From the NCBI GenBank assembly GCA_022824605.1, contig JAJDZO010000028.1, positions 1 through 31,338 of the forward strand: a stretch of 31,338 bases of DNA. The letters are read 5' to 3'. Shown here piece by piece: positions 1 through 9,253 of the stretch. The stretch comes from Acidimicrobiia bacterium (GTDB lineage Bacteria > Actinomycetota > Acidimicrobiia > Acidimicrobiales > Aldehydirespiratoraceae). The notes under the pieces are model-generated. The model made no database searches, was not told where the DNA came from, and saw only the letters and a list, made by a program, of their open reading frames with translations. Within the stretch, counting starts at the first letter, position 1. The number at the start of each line of letters is the position of its first letter. A program made the translations under genes and the position numbers.

Positions 1-161
1 CCGTCGATGAGTCTTTCGATCCCGGCTTCCACGAGGCGGTGATGCGCGAAGAGTCCACCGACGACAGCCAGGACGCCCAGATCGTGTCGGAGGTGTTGCG
101 CACCGGCTACGCCTGGAACGGCCAGGTGCTGCGACCGGCCATGGTGAAGGTGCGCGGATAA
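1..161 (+). CDS. grpE: GrpE nucleotide exchange factor, C-terminal end (partial)
   Basis: Open from the window edge to TAA at 159-161, reading in the frame that begins at base 3. The 52 visible residues contain the typical GrpE ending: FDPGFHEAVMRE, then VLRTGYAWNGQVLRPAMVKV, which forms the beta-domain that contacts the DnaK ATPase domain. GrpE releases ADP from DnaK in the cytosolic Hsp70 cycle. dnaJ begins 13 bases downstream, giving the standard actinobacterial order (dnaK)-grpE-dnaJ-hspR; dnaK is presumably just outside the window. The start and coiled-coil region are not visible. Confidence 0.9.
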   Translation, partial: VDESFDPGFHEAVMREESTDDSQDAQIVSEVLRTGYAWNGQVLRPAMVKVRG

Positions 162-174
162 GGCGGAGGTGATT

Positions 175-1275
175 GTGGAGCCCCAGCGGGAGTGGTTCGA
201 GAAGGACTACTACAAGACCCTCGGCGTGGCTGAGGACGCCTCGGCCTCTGACATCGCCAAGGCCTATCGCAAGCTGGCCAAGAAGCTGCACCCCGACGCC
301 AACGGCGGCGACTCCGCGGTCGAGGAGCGCTTCAAGGAGGTGGCATCGGCCTACGACGTGCTCGGCGACGCCTCCAAACGCAAGTCCTACGACGAGGTGC
401 GCCGCCTCGGTCCAATGGCCGGGGCGTTCGGACCCGGCCGGGCGGGCCCCGGCGGCGGGTTCAACGTGAACTTCGATCAGATGGGCGATCTCGGAGACCT
501 CTTCGGCAACATGTTCGGCCGTCGCCGCAACACGGCCGCTCAGCGGGGCGCCGACATCGAGACCGAGGTGAAGCTCGACTTCGCCGATGCCGTGTCGGGA
601 ACCACCATCGCGGTGCCCGTCACCGGTGAGGCCCGATGCCGCAAGTGCGAGGGTCTCGGAGCCGAGCCCCCGGCCAAGCCTCGCTCGTGCGGCGCCTGTG
701 CGGGCACCGGAGTGAACGACGAGAATCAGGGGCTGTTCTCCTTCAGCCGGCCCTGCGGCGCCTGCGCCGGACGCGGCAATGTCATCGACGATCCCTGCAG
801 AGCCTGCCGAGGCCGGGGAGTGGAGAACCGGCGCCGTGAGGTGAAGGCCCGCATACCCGCCGGGGTCAAAGACGGACAGAGGATCAAGCTGTCGGGCCGG
901 GGCGCCGCCGGTCACAGCATCGGCGCCAAGCCTGGTGACCTGTACGTGAGGGTCCACGTCAAGCCGCACCGGACGTTCGGACGAGACGGCAAGAACCTCA
1001 CGCTGAGCGTGCCGGTGACATTCTCGGAGGCGGCGCTGGGTGCCCAGATCCCGGTGCCGACCCTGGACGGATCGACGGTCACCATCCGCATCCCGCCCGG
1101 CACCGAGACGGGACGGCGCCTTCGCATCCCGGCGAGCCCCGCCACCGGCGGCGCCGACCTGATCGTCGAAGTCGAAGTGGTGGTGCCCCAGAACCTGTCC
1201 GATGAGCAACGGGCAGCGCTGGAGGCCTTGGCGGCCGCCGGAGGCGAGGACCCGCGGGCTCACCTGAAGACATGA
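175..1275 (+). CDS. dnaJ: Chaperone DnaJ (Hsp40)
   Basis: Hsp40 co-chaperone that delivers substrates to DnaK and stimulates its ATPase. An N-terminal J domain carries HPD at about residues 39-41. It is followed by a Gly/Phe-rich linker (about 75-110), four zinc-binding CxxCxGxG repeats from about Cys155 (CRKCEGLG, CGACAGTG, CGACAGRG, CRACRGRG) and the C-terminal peptide-binding domain. The length of about 366 aa is normal. A GTG at 169 is also in frame, but the Shine-Dalgarno GGAGG (165-169) would overlap it, so GTG 175 giving MEPQREWFEKDYY is preferred. The gene lies between grpE and hspR. Its stop overlaps the ATG of a 10-codon micro-ORF that leads into hspR. Confidence 0.95.
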   Translation: MEPQREWFEKDYYKTLGVAEDASASDIAKAYRKLAKKLHPDANGGDSAVEERFKEVASAYDVLGDASKRKSYDEVRRLGPMAGAFGPGRAGPGGGFNVNFDQMGDLGDLFGNMFGRRRNTAAQRGADIETEVKLDFADAVSGTTIAVPVTGEARCRKCEGLGAEPPAKPRSCGACAGTGVNDENQGLFSFSRPCGACAGRGNVIDDPCRACRGRGVENRRREVKARIPAGVKDGQRIKLSGRGAAGHSIGAKPGDLYVRVHVKPHRTFGRDGKNLTLSVPVTFSEAALGAQIPVPTLDGSTVTIRIPPGTETGRRLRIPASPATGGADLIVEVEVVVPQNLSDEQRAALEALAAAGGEDPRAHLKT

Positions 1276-1304
1276 ACGCAACCTTTCAACGACATGGAGA
1301 ATGA
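1272..1304 (+). CDS. 10-codon micro-ORF bridging dnaJ and hspR
   Basis: The ATG overlaps the dnaJ stop (ATGA at 1272-1275). The frame reads MNATFQRHGE, and its TGA overlaps the hspR ATG at 1301 (ATGA at 1301-1304). The peptide is not recognised. It could couple translation by termination-reinitiation or arise by chance; its double ATGA contact matches several other junctions in this window. Confidence 0.35.
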   Translation: MNATFQRHGE

Positions 1305-1735
1305 CGATGACCGATGACCGCTTCCACCGAGCCGTGTATGTGATATCGGTGGCCGCCGAGTTGGCCGGGGTCCATCCCCAGACGCTTCGCATCTACGAGC
1401 GCAAGGGCCTGCTCGCGCCGGCTCGCACCGCCGGGGGCAGCCGCCGCTACAGCGACGCCGACCTGGCGCAACTGGAGCGCATCGCCGAGCTCACCGACGA
1501 GGGTCTCAACCTTGCTGGAGTGCAGCGAGTCCTGGAACTGGAGCGAACCGTCGCCGAGTTGCGGGCCCAACTCGACGATGCCCGCCGGGCCCAGGAGCGC
1601 CGAATAGCCGAGTTGACCGCTCGGGGCTTCAACCCCGACGGCCTCGTTCCGGCTGTGCCCACCACTCGGGCGGTGACCATCTTCCGAGCGACCCGAGCAC
1701 CGGCCTCGGTGGTTGAACCGATCACGAGGCGATGA
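1301..1735 (+). CDS. hspR: HspR, MerR-family heat-shock repressor
   Basis: Represses the dnaK operon and clpB in actinobacteria by binding HAIR inverted repeats, with DnaK as co-repressor (family knowledge). A MerR-type winged helix-turn-helix occupies about residues 10-75 (VYVISVAAELAGVHPQTLRIYERKGLLAPART, then GGSRRYSDADLAQL). A coiled-coil dimerisation helix follows (about 80-110). The 144-aa length fits the family. ATG 1301 overlaps the stop of the upstream micro-ORF; ATG 1307, spaced 6 bases from GGAGA, is an alternative. The stop overlaps an ATG at 1732 in the clpB frame. No HAIR site is visible inside the window; the controlled promoter would be upstream of dnaK. Confidence 0.93.
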   Translation: MTMTDDRFHRAVYVISVAAELAGVHPQTLRIYERKGLLAPARTAGGSRRYSDADLAQLERIAELTDEGLNLAGVQRVLELERTVAELRAQLDDARRAQERRIAELTARGFNPDGLVPAVPTTRAVTIFRATRAPASVVEPITRR

Positions 1736-1737
1736 AC

Positions 1738-4230
<2,493 letters not shown>

Positions 4231-4232
4231 CC

Positions 4233-4287
4233 GCAGGCCGAGCCTGAGTTCAGGGCTCCCGTGGCCCTGCGAGCGCAACGAAGCGGG
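4233..4287 (+). repeat. Degenerate copy of dispersed repeat family 2
   Basis: The clpB-purA gap contains AGGCCGAGC, GAGTTCAG and a GC-rich GAGCGCA...CGAAGCGGG segment in the same order and strand as the longer copies at 14158-14234 and 23661-23758. The match is imperfect and was judged by eye. No coding role is evident here. Confidence 0.4.
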
Positions 4288-4299
4288 CCCGCAAGGCAG

Positions 4300-4305
4300 T
4301 ACAAT
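4300..4305 (+). promoter_or_regulatory. Candidate purA -10 element
   Basis: TACAAT matches the sigma70-type consensus TATAAT at five of six positions. It lies 35 bases before the purA GTG in a 110-bp gap after clpB. No convincing -35 hexamer is visible, so a weak or extended promoter is inferred. Confidence 0.4.
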
Positions 4306-4340
4306 CGCACGGTAACGCCCGCCGCTGCAAGGAGAGCGCC

Positions 4341-5627
4341 GTGCCTGCGACCGTCGTCGTTGGTACCCAGTGGGGCGACGAGGGGAAGGGGAAGTTCACC
4401 GACCTCGTCGCTGCCGAGATGGACATGGTTGTCCGCTACCAGGGCGGCCACAACGCCGGGCACACGCTGGTGGTTCACGGCGAGACCTTCGCACTCCAGC
4501 TGATACCCAGCGGAGTGCTGTACGACCACATCACGCCGGTGATCGGCAACGGGGTCGTCGTCGATCCCAGGGTGCTGATCGCTGAGATGGACGCACTGGA
4601 AGCCCGCGGCGTCGACTGCGGCTCGCTGCGGCTGTCGGGCAACGCCCATCTGATCATGCCCTACCACCAGGAACTCGACGCGCTGCACGAGCGCCATCTC
4701 GGTGAGGCGAAGCTGGGCACCACCAAGCGGGGCATCGGACCCGCGTATGCCGACAAGTCGATGCGCATCGGGCTGCGGGTGCAGGACATGCTCGACCCGA
4801 GGATCTTCACCGCCAAGCTCGAAGCGTCTCTGGCTCACACCAACAAGGTGCTGGCCAAGGTCTTCAACCGCCTGCCCATCGCAGCCGACGACATCATCGA
4901 CGAGTATCTAGAGGAGTGTGCGGCCCGTCTCGCGCCCCACATCTGCGACACGGTGGCGCTGGTGCATGAGGCTCTCGAGTCGGGCCAACAGGTTCTGCTG
5001 GAGGGGGCTCAGGCCACCTTCCTTGATCTTGATCACGGCACGTACCCCTTCGTCACGTCGTCGAATCCGGTGGCCGGCGGTGCTTGCATCGGCGCCGGAG
5101 TCGGACCGCGCCACATCGATCGGATCATCGGAATCGCCAAGGCCTACGTCACCCGGGTCGGGTCGGGGCCCTTCGTCACGGAGTTGTTCGGCGAGGTCGG
5201 CGACCACCTTGTCGATGTCGGTGGCGAGTTCGGCACCAATACCGGCCGCCGCCGCCGCACCGGCTGGTTCGACCTGGTGATGCTGCGCCACGCGGTGCGG
5301 CTCAACTCCCTCACCGAGGTGGCCCTCACCAAGCTCGATGTGCTCGACGGCCTCGACCGCGTCAAGGTGTGCGTGGCCTACGAACTAGACGGCCAGCGCT
5401 ACGAGCACATGCCCTACCACCAGTCGGTGATCCACAAGGCGGTGCCGGTGTATGAGGAGCTCGACGGTTGGAGCACCGACCTGAGCGGCCTCACCAGCTC
5501 CGATGAGCTTCCGGCCGCGGCCGCCGACTACATCGCCTTCCTCGAGGAGGGCATCGGGGTGCCGATCCGCCTCGTCGGGGTCGGCCCCGGCCGCAGCCAA
5601 TACCTCTACTGGCAGGAAGCGGCCTGA
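4341..5627 (+). CDS. purA: Adenylosuccinate synthetase
   Basis: Cytosolic enzyme of the first committed AMP step: IMP + aspartate + GTP give adenylosuccinate. The N-terminus VVVGTQWGDEGKGK holds the GTP-binding loop (GDEGKGK, about 12-18), followed by RYQGGHNAGHT. Further signatures are GTTKRGIGPAYADK and the LEGAQATFLDLDHGTYPFVTSSN block. The length of 428 aa is standard. The GTG start is preceded by AAGGAG (4328-4333) at 7 bases. purB follows after 45 bases, an operon pairing the two enzymes that convert IMP to AMP. A degenerate duplication of its stop region fills the gap to purB. Confidence 0.97.
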   Translation: MPATVVVGTQWGDEGKGKFTDLVAAEMDMVVRYQGGHNAGHTLVVHGETFALQLIPSGVLYDHITPVIGNGVVVDPRVLIAEMDALEARGVDCGSLRLSGNAHLIMPYHQELDALHERHLGEAKLGTTKRGIGPAYADKSMRIGLRVQDMLDPRIFTAKLEASLAHTNKVLAKVFNRLPIAADDIIDEYLEECAARLAPHICDTVALVHEALESGQQVLLEGAQATFLDLDHGTYPFVTSSNPVAGGACIGAGVGPRHIDRIIGIAKAYVTRVGSGPFVTELFGEVGDHLVDVGGEFGTNTGRRRRTGWFDLVMLRHAVRLNSLTEVALTKLDVLDGLDRVKVCVAYELDGQRYEHMPYHQSVIHKAVPVYEELDGWSTDLSGLTSSDELPAAAADYIAFLEEGIGVPIRLVGVGPGRSQYLYWQEAA

Positions 5628-5679
5628 CGGTGGGGCGCCACGTTCTCGACGATCAGAAAGCGCCCTGACGGCGTGGGCG
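5617..5679 (+). repeat. Tandem duplication of the purA-purB stop/start junction
   Basis: Two copies of about 22 bp, at 5617-5637 and 5658-5679, share the pattern AAGCGxCCTGACGG followed by a TGGG-rich end, with a period of 41 bp. The first copy contains the purA stop; the second contains the start of purB. Confidence 0.6.
5630..5668 (+). CDS. 12-codon micro-ORF between purA and purB
   Basis: GTG lies two bases after the purA stop. The frame reads MGRHVLDDQKAP and stops at TGA 5666-5668, four bases before the purB GTG. The 3' end derives from the duplicated junction. Translation is unproven. Confidence 0.3.
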   Translation: MGRHVLDDQKAP

Positions 5680-7103
5680 TCGGGGTCACCCCGAACGTGC
5701 TGGCGAGCCGCTACGCCAGCGAACGGATGCGGGCGCTGTGGTCGGCGGAGCGCCGTGTGGTGCTGGAGCGTCGACTGTGGCTGGCGGTGCTGCAGGCTCA
5801 GCGCCGACTCGGCCTCGAGGTCGAACAGTCCGTCGTCGATGCCTACGAAGCGGTGGTGGAGGTGGTCGACCTTGAGTCGATCGCGGCTCGTGAGGCCGTC
5901 ACCCGCCACGACGTGAAGGCCCGGATCGACGAGTTCTGCGCTCTCGCGGGCCATGAGTCCATTCACTTGGGCATGACGTCTCGCGACGTCACCGAGAACA
6001 CCGAACAGCTCGTGATCCACGATTCGCTCAAGGTGATCCGCGACGACCTCGTGGCCGTGATCGCCCGGCTGGCCGACCTCGCCGAAGCCCACGCCTCGAC
6101 GGTGATGGTGGCGCGCACCCACAACGTGGCCGCGCAGGCCACGACTCTGGGGAAGCGCTTCGCGGATGCGGCCGCGGAGACGATGCTCGGACACACCCGG
6201 ATCTGCGAGCTGCTCGACCGGTACCCGCTGCGCGGCATCAAGGGGGCGGTCGGGACTCGCCTCGATCAGTTCGACCTGCTCGGCTCGCCCGAAGCAGTCG
6301 ATGAGTTGGAGCGCCTCGTCGCCGAGCATCTCGGTGTCGGCGGCGTGCTCGACGCCTCAGGGCAGATCTACCCCCGCTCGCTGGACCTCGATGTGGTGGC
6401 CGCGTTGGTGCAGGCCACGTCACCGCCGGCGTCGCTGGCGACGACACTGCGGCTCATGGCCGGCCACGGCCTCGTGTCGGAAGGGTTCCGTGAAGGCCAG
6501 GTCGGCTCGTCGGCCATGCCGCACAAGGCCAACGCCCGCTCCTCGGAGCGCATCGGCGCGCTCAGCGCCGTGCTCGACGGGCATCTCACCATGGCGGCCT
6601 CGTTGGCTGGGCGCCAGTGGAACGAAGGCGACGTGAGCTGTTCCGCCGCCCGGCGAGTGATGCTTCCCGATGCCTTCAGTGCAGCCGACGGCCTGTTCCA
6701 CACCGCGCTGGAGGTGCTCGAGGAGCTGCACGTCGACGATGACGCGTTGGCTGCCGAGTTCGAGCGTTACCGGCCGCTGCTGGCCACCAGCCGGCTGCTC
6801 AGCGCTCTGGTTCGCGCCGGTGTGGGACGCGAGACCGCCCATGCAGTGCTGGCCGAACCCACTCGCCGCGCCGCCCAGCAAGCCGGCGGCCACGAAGTAG
6901 TCGACCTCGACAAGCTGCTCGATCAGCTGTCAGCCGATGAGCGGGTGCCGCTGGACCGTGCCGACCTGGCCCGCCTGATGGCAAGCCCCGAACGCTTCGC
7001 GGGAACGGCACCAGAACAGACCGCACGCGTGGTCGCGGCGGCCCGGGGCGTGGTGGCCCGTCACCCGCGGGCGGCAGCCCAGAGAGCCGAAGTTCGACTA
7101 TGA
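5673..7103 (+). CDS. purB: Adenylosuccinate lyase
   Basis: Fumarase/aspartase-superfamily lyase acting twice in purine synthesis: SAICAR to AICAR, and adenylosuccinate to AMP, releasing fumarate. Visible motifs are TPNVLASRYAS near the N-terminus, HLGMTSRDVTENTEQL (the actinobacterial TSRD-TEN form) and the catalytic signature GSSAMPHKANARSSE at about 277-291. At 476 aa it matches mycobacterial homologues. GTG 5673 is chosen because the next start (GTG 5697) would remove the conserved N-terminus. No strong Shine-Dalgarno is seen, consistent with coupling to purA or the intervening micro-ORF. A strong hairpin follows the stop. Confidence 0.95.
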   Translation: MGVGVTPNVLASRYASERMRALWSAERRVVLERRLWLAVLQAQRRLGLEVEQSVVDAYEAVVEVVDLESIAAREAVTRHDVKARIDEFCALAGHESIHLGMTSRDVTENTEQLVIHDSLKVIRDDLVAVIARLADLAEAHASTVMVARTHNVAAQATTLGKRFADAAAETMLGHTRICELLDRYPLRGIKGAVGTRLDQFDLLGSPEAVDELERLVAEHLGVGGVLDASGQIYPRSLDLDVVAALVQATSPPASLATTLRLMAGHGLVSEGFREGQVGSSAMPHKANARSSERIGALSAVLDGHLTMAASLAGRQWNEGDVSCSAARRVMLPDAFSAADGLFHTALEVLEELHVDDDALAAEFERYRPLLATSRLLSALVRAGVGRETAHAVLAEPTRRAAQQAGGHEVVDLDKLLDQLSADERVPLDRADLARLMASPERFAGTAPEQTARVVAAARGVVARHPRAAAQRAEVRL

Positions 7104-7116
7104 AGCTGTAGACGGT

Positions 7117-7153
7117 CGGTGGTCTTGTCGCCTTATCGGTGACAGGACCACCG
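7117..7153. terminator. Long hairpin between convergent genes
   Basis: Arms 7117-7132 and 7138-7153 pair over about 16 bp (core GGTGGTCTTGTC against GACAGGACCACC, with G-U pairs) around a 5-base loop. It sits between purB (+) and the conserved gene on the other strand, so it probably terminates both. No U-tract follows on either strand. Confidence 0.7.
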
Positions 7154-7168
7154 CCAAAACACAGGTTG

Positions 7169-7558
7169 TCAGCCGCCGCCGCGGGAGATGCCGGCGCGTT
7201 TCAGAGCCGCAGCAGGAACGCCCACCTCTCGCCATGCCGCGTATGTGATTCCCTTTCGGCCGCTGTAGGACACCGCAACGTCCACGAAAGCGTCTTCAAG
7301 CGCACTCATGTCGACTGTTTCCGCGGGCGTGCTGAGGGCACGCTCAAGGTCGATGCGTTCTTGGACCAGCTGGACCCGTCGTATCGGTGTGGCCGACTCC
7401 AGAGCTTCGCCGATTGCTTCCATCCGCTTCTGGATGGACTCGGCAGTGCGCCTGCGGCCCGGGCGTGGACGATTGGATTCCAAACCATCGAGATACGCGG
7501 CCACCGCGCGGTTCTCGTCACGGGCCTTGGCATTTGCAGCCTTATGCTCATCTGTCAT
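7169..7558 (-). CDS. Conserved actinobacterial protein of unknown function
   Basis: About 129 aa from ATG 7558. The N-terminal half is highly charged and helical (ANAKARDENRAVAAYLDGLE, a basic RPGRRRT patch, then IQKRMEAIGEALESATPIRR). The C-terminus has the distinctive SGRKGITYAAWREVGVPAAALKRAGI. It resembles from memory a small conserved actinobacterial family with no known function; the basic patch and Trp-containing end suggest nucleic-acid binding, which is inference only. GTG 7570 is an alternative start. The reading frame extends to 7702, but that extension runs through a promoter. The gene has its own promoter with an operator-like palindrome (7610-7638), converges on purB and diverges from the malic enzyme gene. 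Confidence 0.7.
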   Translation of the reverse strand: MTDEHKAANAKARDENRAVAAYLDGLESNRPRPGRRRTAESIQKRMEAIGEALESATPIRRVQLVQERIDLERALSTPAETVDMSALEDAFVDVAVSYSGRKGITYAAWREVGVPAAALKRAGISRGGG

Positions 7559-7609
7559 TTGACGTACCACTACTCCGCTTCCTTTCAACGGTTCAAGGTT
7601 CGACGGCGA

Positions 7610-7638
7610 ACGATAGTGACGCTGAGCGTCAGTCACAA
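7610..7638 (-). promoter_or_regulatory. Promoter with palindromic operator in its spacer
   Basis: Reading leftward, TTGTGA (7638-7633) and TATCGT (7615-7610) are separated by exactly 17 bases. The spacer is almost entirely the perfect 7+1+7 palindrome TGACGCTGAGCGTCA (7617-7631). This would drive the gene at 7169-7558 with a 5' leader of about 45 bases. A repressor bound here would block RNA polymerase. Confidence 0.55.
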
Positions 7639-7645
7639 CAACAGA

Positions 7646-7661
7646 ATCGATCAAGATCGAT
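7646..7661. promoter_or_regulatory. Second palindrome in the divergent intergenic region
   Basis: ATCGATC-AA-GATCGAT is a perfect inverted repeat with 7-bp arms, just upstream of the -35 of the leftward promoter and about 120 bases before the malic enzyme start. It is a candidate binding site for a dimeric regulator. Confidence 0.4.
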
Positions 7662-7778
7662 GCCGTGTGATTCACCGATAAAATCCCGGCGATGTCCGGC
7701 ATCCGTCGCCTGAGTTGTCAGACAATAGAGGGCGTCGCCGCTCGAATGAGTGTTCACTGAATTTGAGAGGTAGTTGAC

Positions 7779-9203
7779 TTGGGAACACCGACTCCGGCCT
7801 ACTCCATCACGATCAAGGTGTCGCTGGGCAACCGTCCCGGAACACTGGGCCGTTTCGCCACCGCTATCGGTGACGCGGGAGGCAACATCGCCGCGATCCC
7901 CGGCTTCGAGGCCAAGGGTCCGGTCATCATGCGCGAGATCGACGTGCTCGCCGAGTCTGTCGACCACGCCCGTCACATAGTTGCCGCTGTCAGCGACCTC
8001 GACGGCGTCACCGTGCTCGACTGGTGGGACCGCACGTTCCGGCTTCATGAGGGCGGAAAGATTGAGGTCAACGCCCTGTGCTCGGTCGGTGACGCCCACG
8101 ATCTGGCCATGGCGTACACGCCCGGGGTGGCTCGCGTGTGCAACGCGATCCATCGGGAGCCGATGCTGCGGCACACCCACACGATGGTCAAGAACATCGT
8201 GGCCATAGTCACCGACGGCACGGCCGTTCTCGGGCTCGGAGACATCGGTCCGGCCGCCGCCCTGCCCGTCATGGAAGGCAAGGCCCTGCTGTTCAAGGAG
8301 TTCGGAGGGGTCGACGCTTTCCCGGTCTGCCTCGACGTGGCCACTCCCGACGAACTGGTCGAGACCGTCGTGCGGATGTCGCCGTCGTTCGGTGGCATCA
8401 ACCTCGAGGACATAGCTGCGCCCGCGGCTTTCGAGATCGAAGAGAGGCTCATCGAGGCGCTCGACATTCCGGTCTTTCACGACGACCAGCACGGCACGGC
8501 CATCGTCACCACGGCTGCACTCTGGAATGCTCTCAAGATCGTCGACAAACGGATCGATGACATCTCGGTTGTCGTTTCGGGCACCGGCGCGGCCGGTCTG
8601 GCGGTGGCAAAGATGCTTCACGCCGCGGGTGTAGCGGAGATTGTCGGCGTTGACCGAGTCGGTGCCATCCATGCCGGTCGAGATGATCTGAACTCTGCCA
8701 AGCAGTGGTTCGTTCACAACGCCAACGCAGGAGGCAAGACTGGATCGCTCTCAGAAGTGATGAGCGGCGCGGATGCATTCGTCGGCCTTTCGGCGCCTGG
8801 ACTGCTGAGCGCCGATGATGTGCGGTCCATGGCCCGTGACCCGATCGTGTTTGCAATGGCCAACCCCGATCCGGAGATACGTCCCGAGGAGGTCGACGGC
8901 CTCGCGGCGGTAATGGCCACCGGAAGGTCCGACTTTCCCAACCAGATCAACAACGTCTTGGCCTTCCCAGGCGTGTTCCGCGGGGCGCTCGATGCCGGTG
9001 CGACCTGCATTACTGAACGGATGAAGGCCGTGGCCGCGGAAGCCATCGCCGAAGTGATCGACGACGAGGATCTCGATCCCAGCTACATCGTGCCATCGGT
9101 GTTCGACAGAAGGGTCGCCTCCCGGGTGGCGAGCGCGGTGGCGGCCTGCGCCGTCGCTGAGGGCTGCGTGCGTCCCGACGCCCCGCCGATCCGCTCCGAC
9201 TGA
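7779..9203 (+). CDS. NAD(P)-dependent malic enzyme with N-terminal ACT domain
   Basis: Oxidatively decarboxylates malate to pyruvate, linking the TCA cycle with pyruvate and NAD(P)H supply. Residues about 1-85 form an ACT-like domain (ITIKVSLGNRPGTLGRFATAIGDAGGNIAAI), a typical small-ligand regulatory fold. The catalytic part follows, with YTPGVARVC, VTDGTAVLGLGDIGPAAALPVMEGKALLFKEFGGVDAFP, FHDDQHGTAIVT (metal site) and the Rossmann motif VVSGTGAAGLAVAKML. TTG 7779 has GAGAGG (7765-7770) 8 bases upstream. At 474 aa it equals a short bacterial malic enzyme plus the ACT domain. Cofactor preference cannot be read with confidence. Confidence 0.93.
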   Translation: MGTPTPAYSITIKVSLGNRPGTLGRFATAIGDAGGNIAAIPGFEAKGPVIMREIDVLAESVDHARHIVAAVSDLDGVTVLDWWDRTFRLHEGGKIEVNALCSVGDAHDLAMAYTPGVARVCNAIHREPMLRHTHTMVKNIVAIVTDGTAVLGLGDIGPAAALPVMEGKALLFKEFGGVDAFPVCLDVATPDELVETVVRMSPSFGGINLEDIAAPAAFEIEERLIEALDIPVFHDDQHGTAIVTTAALWNALKIVDKRIDDISVVVSGTGAAGLAVAKMLHAAGVAEIVGVDRVGAIHAGRDDLNSAKQWFVHNANAGGKTGSLSEVMSGADAFVGLSAPGLLSADDVRSMARDPIVFAMANPDPEIRPEEVDGLAAVMATGRSDFPNQINNVLAFPGVFRGALDAGATCITERMKAVAAEAIAEVIDDEDLDPSYIVPSVFDRRVASRVASAVAACAVAEGCVRPDAPPIRSD

Positions 9204-9253
9204 TCCCGACGCGCCTTGCGACCCGGTCTCAGGCGGCGTCGAGTTCGGCTGCG

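Noticed and set aside
7139..7681. A 180-codon plus-strand frame opposite the conserved gene at 7169-7558
   Set aside because: It starts inside the terminator hairpin and reads through the minus-strand promoter; the minus-strand frame looks conserved.
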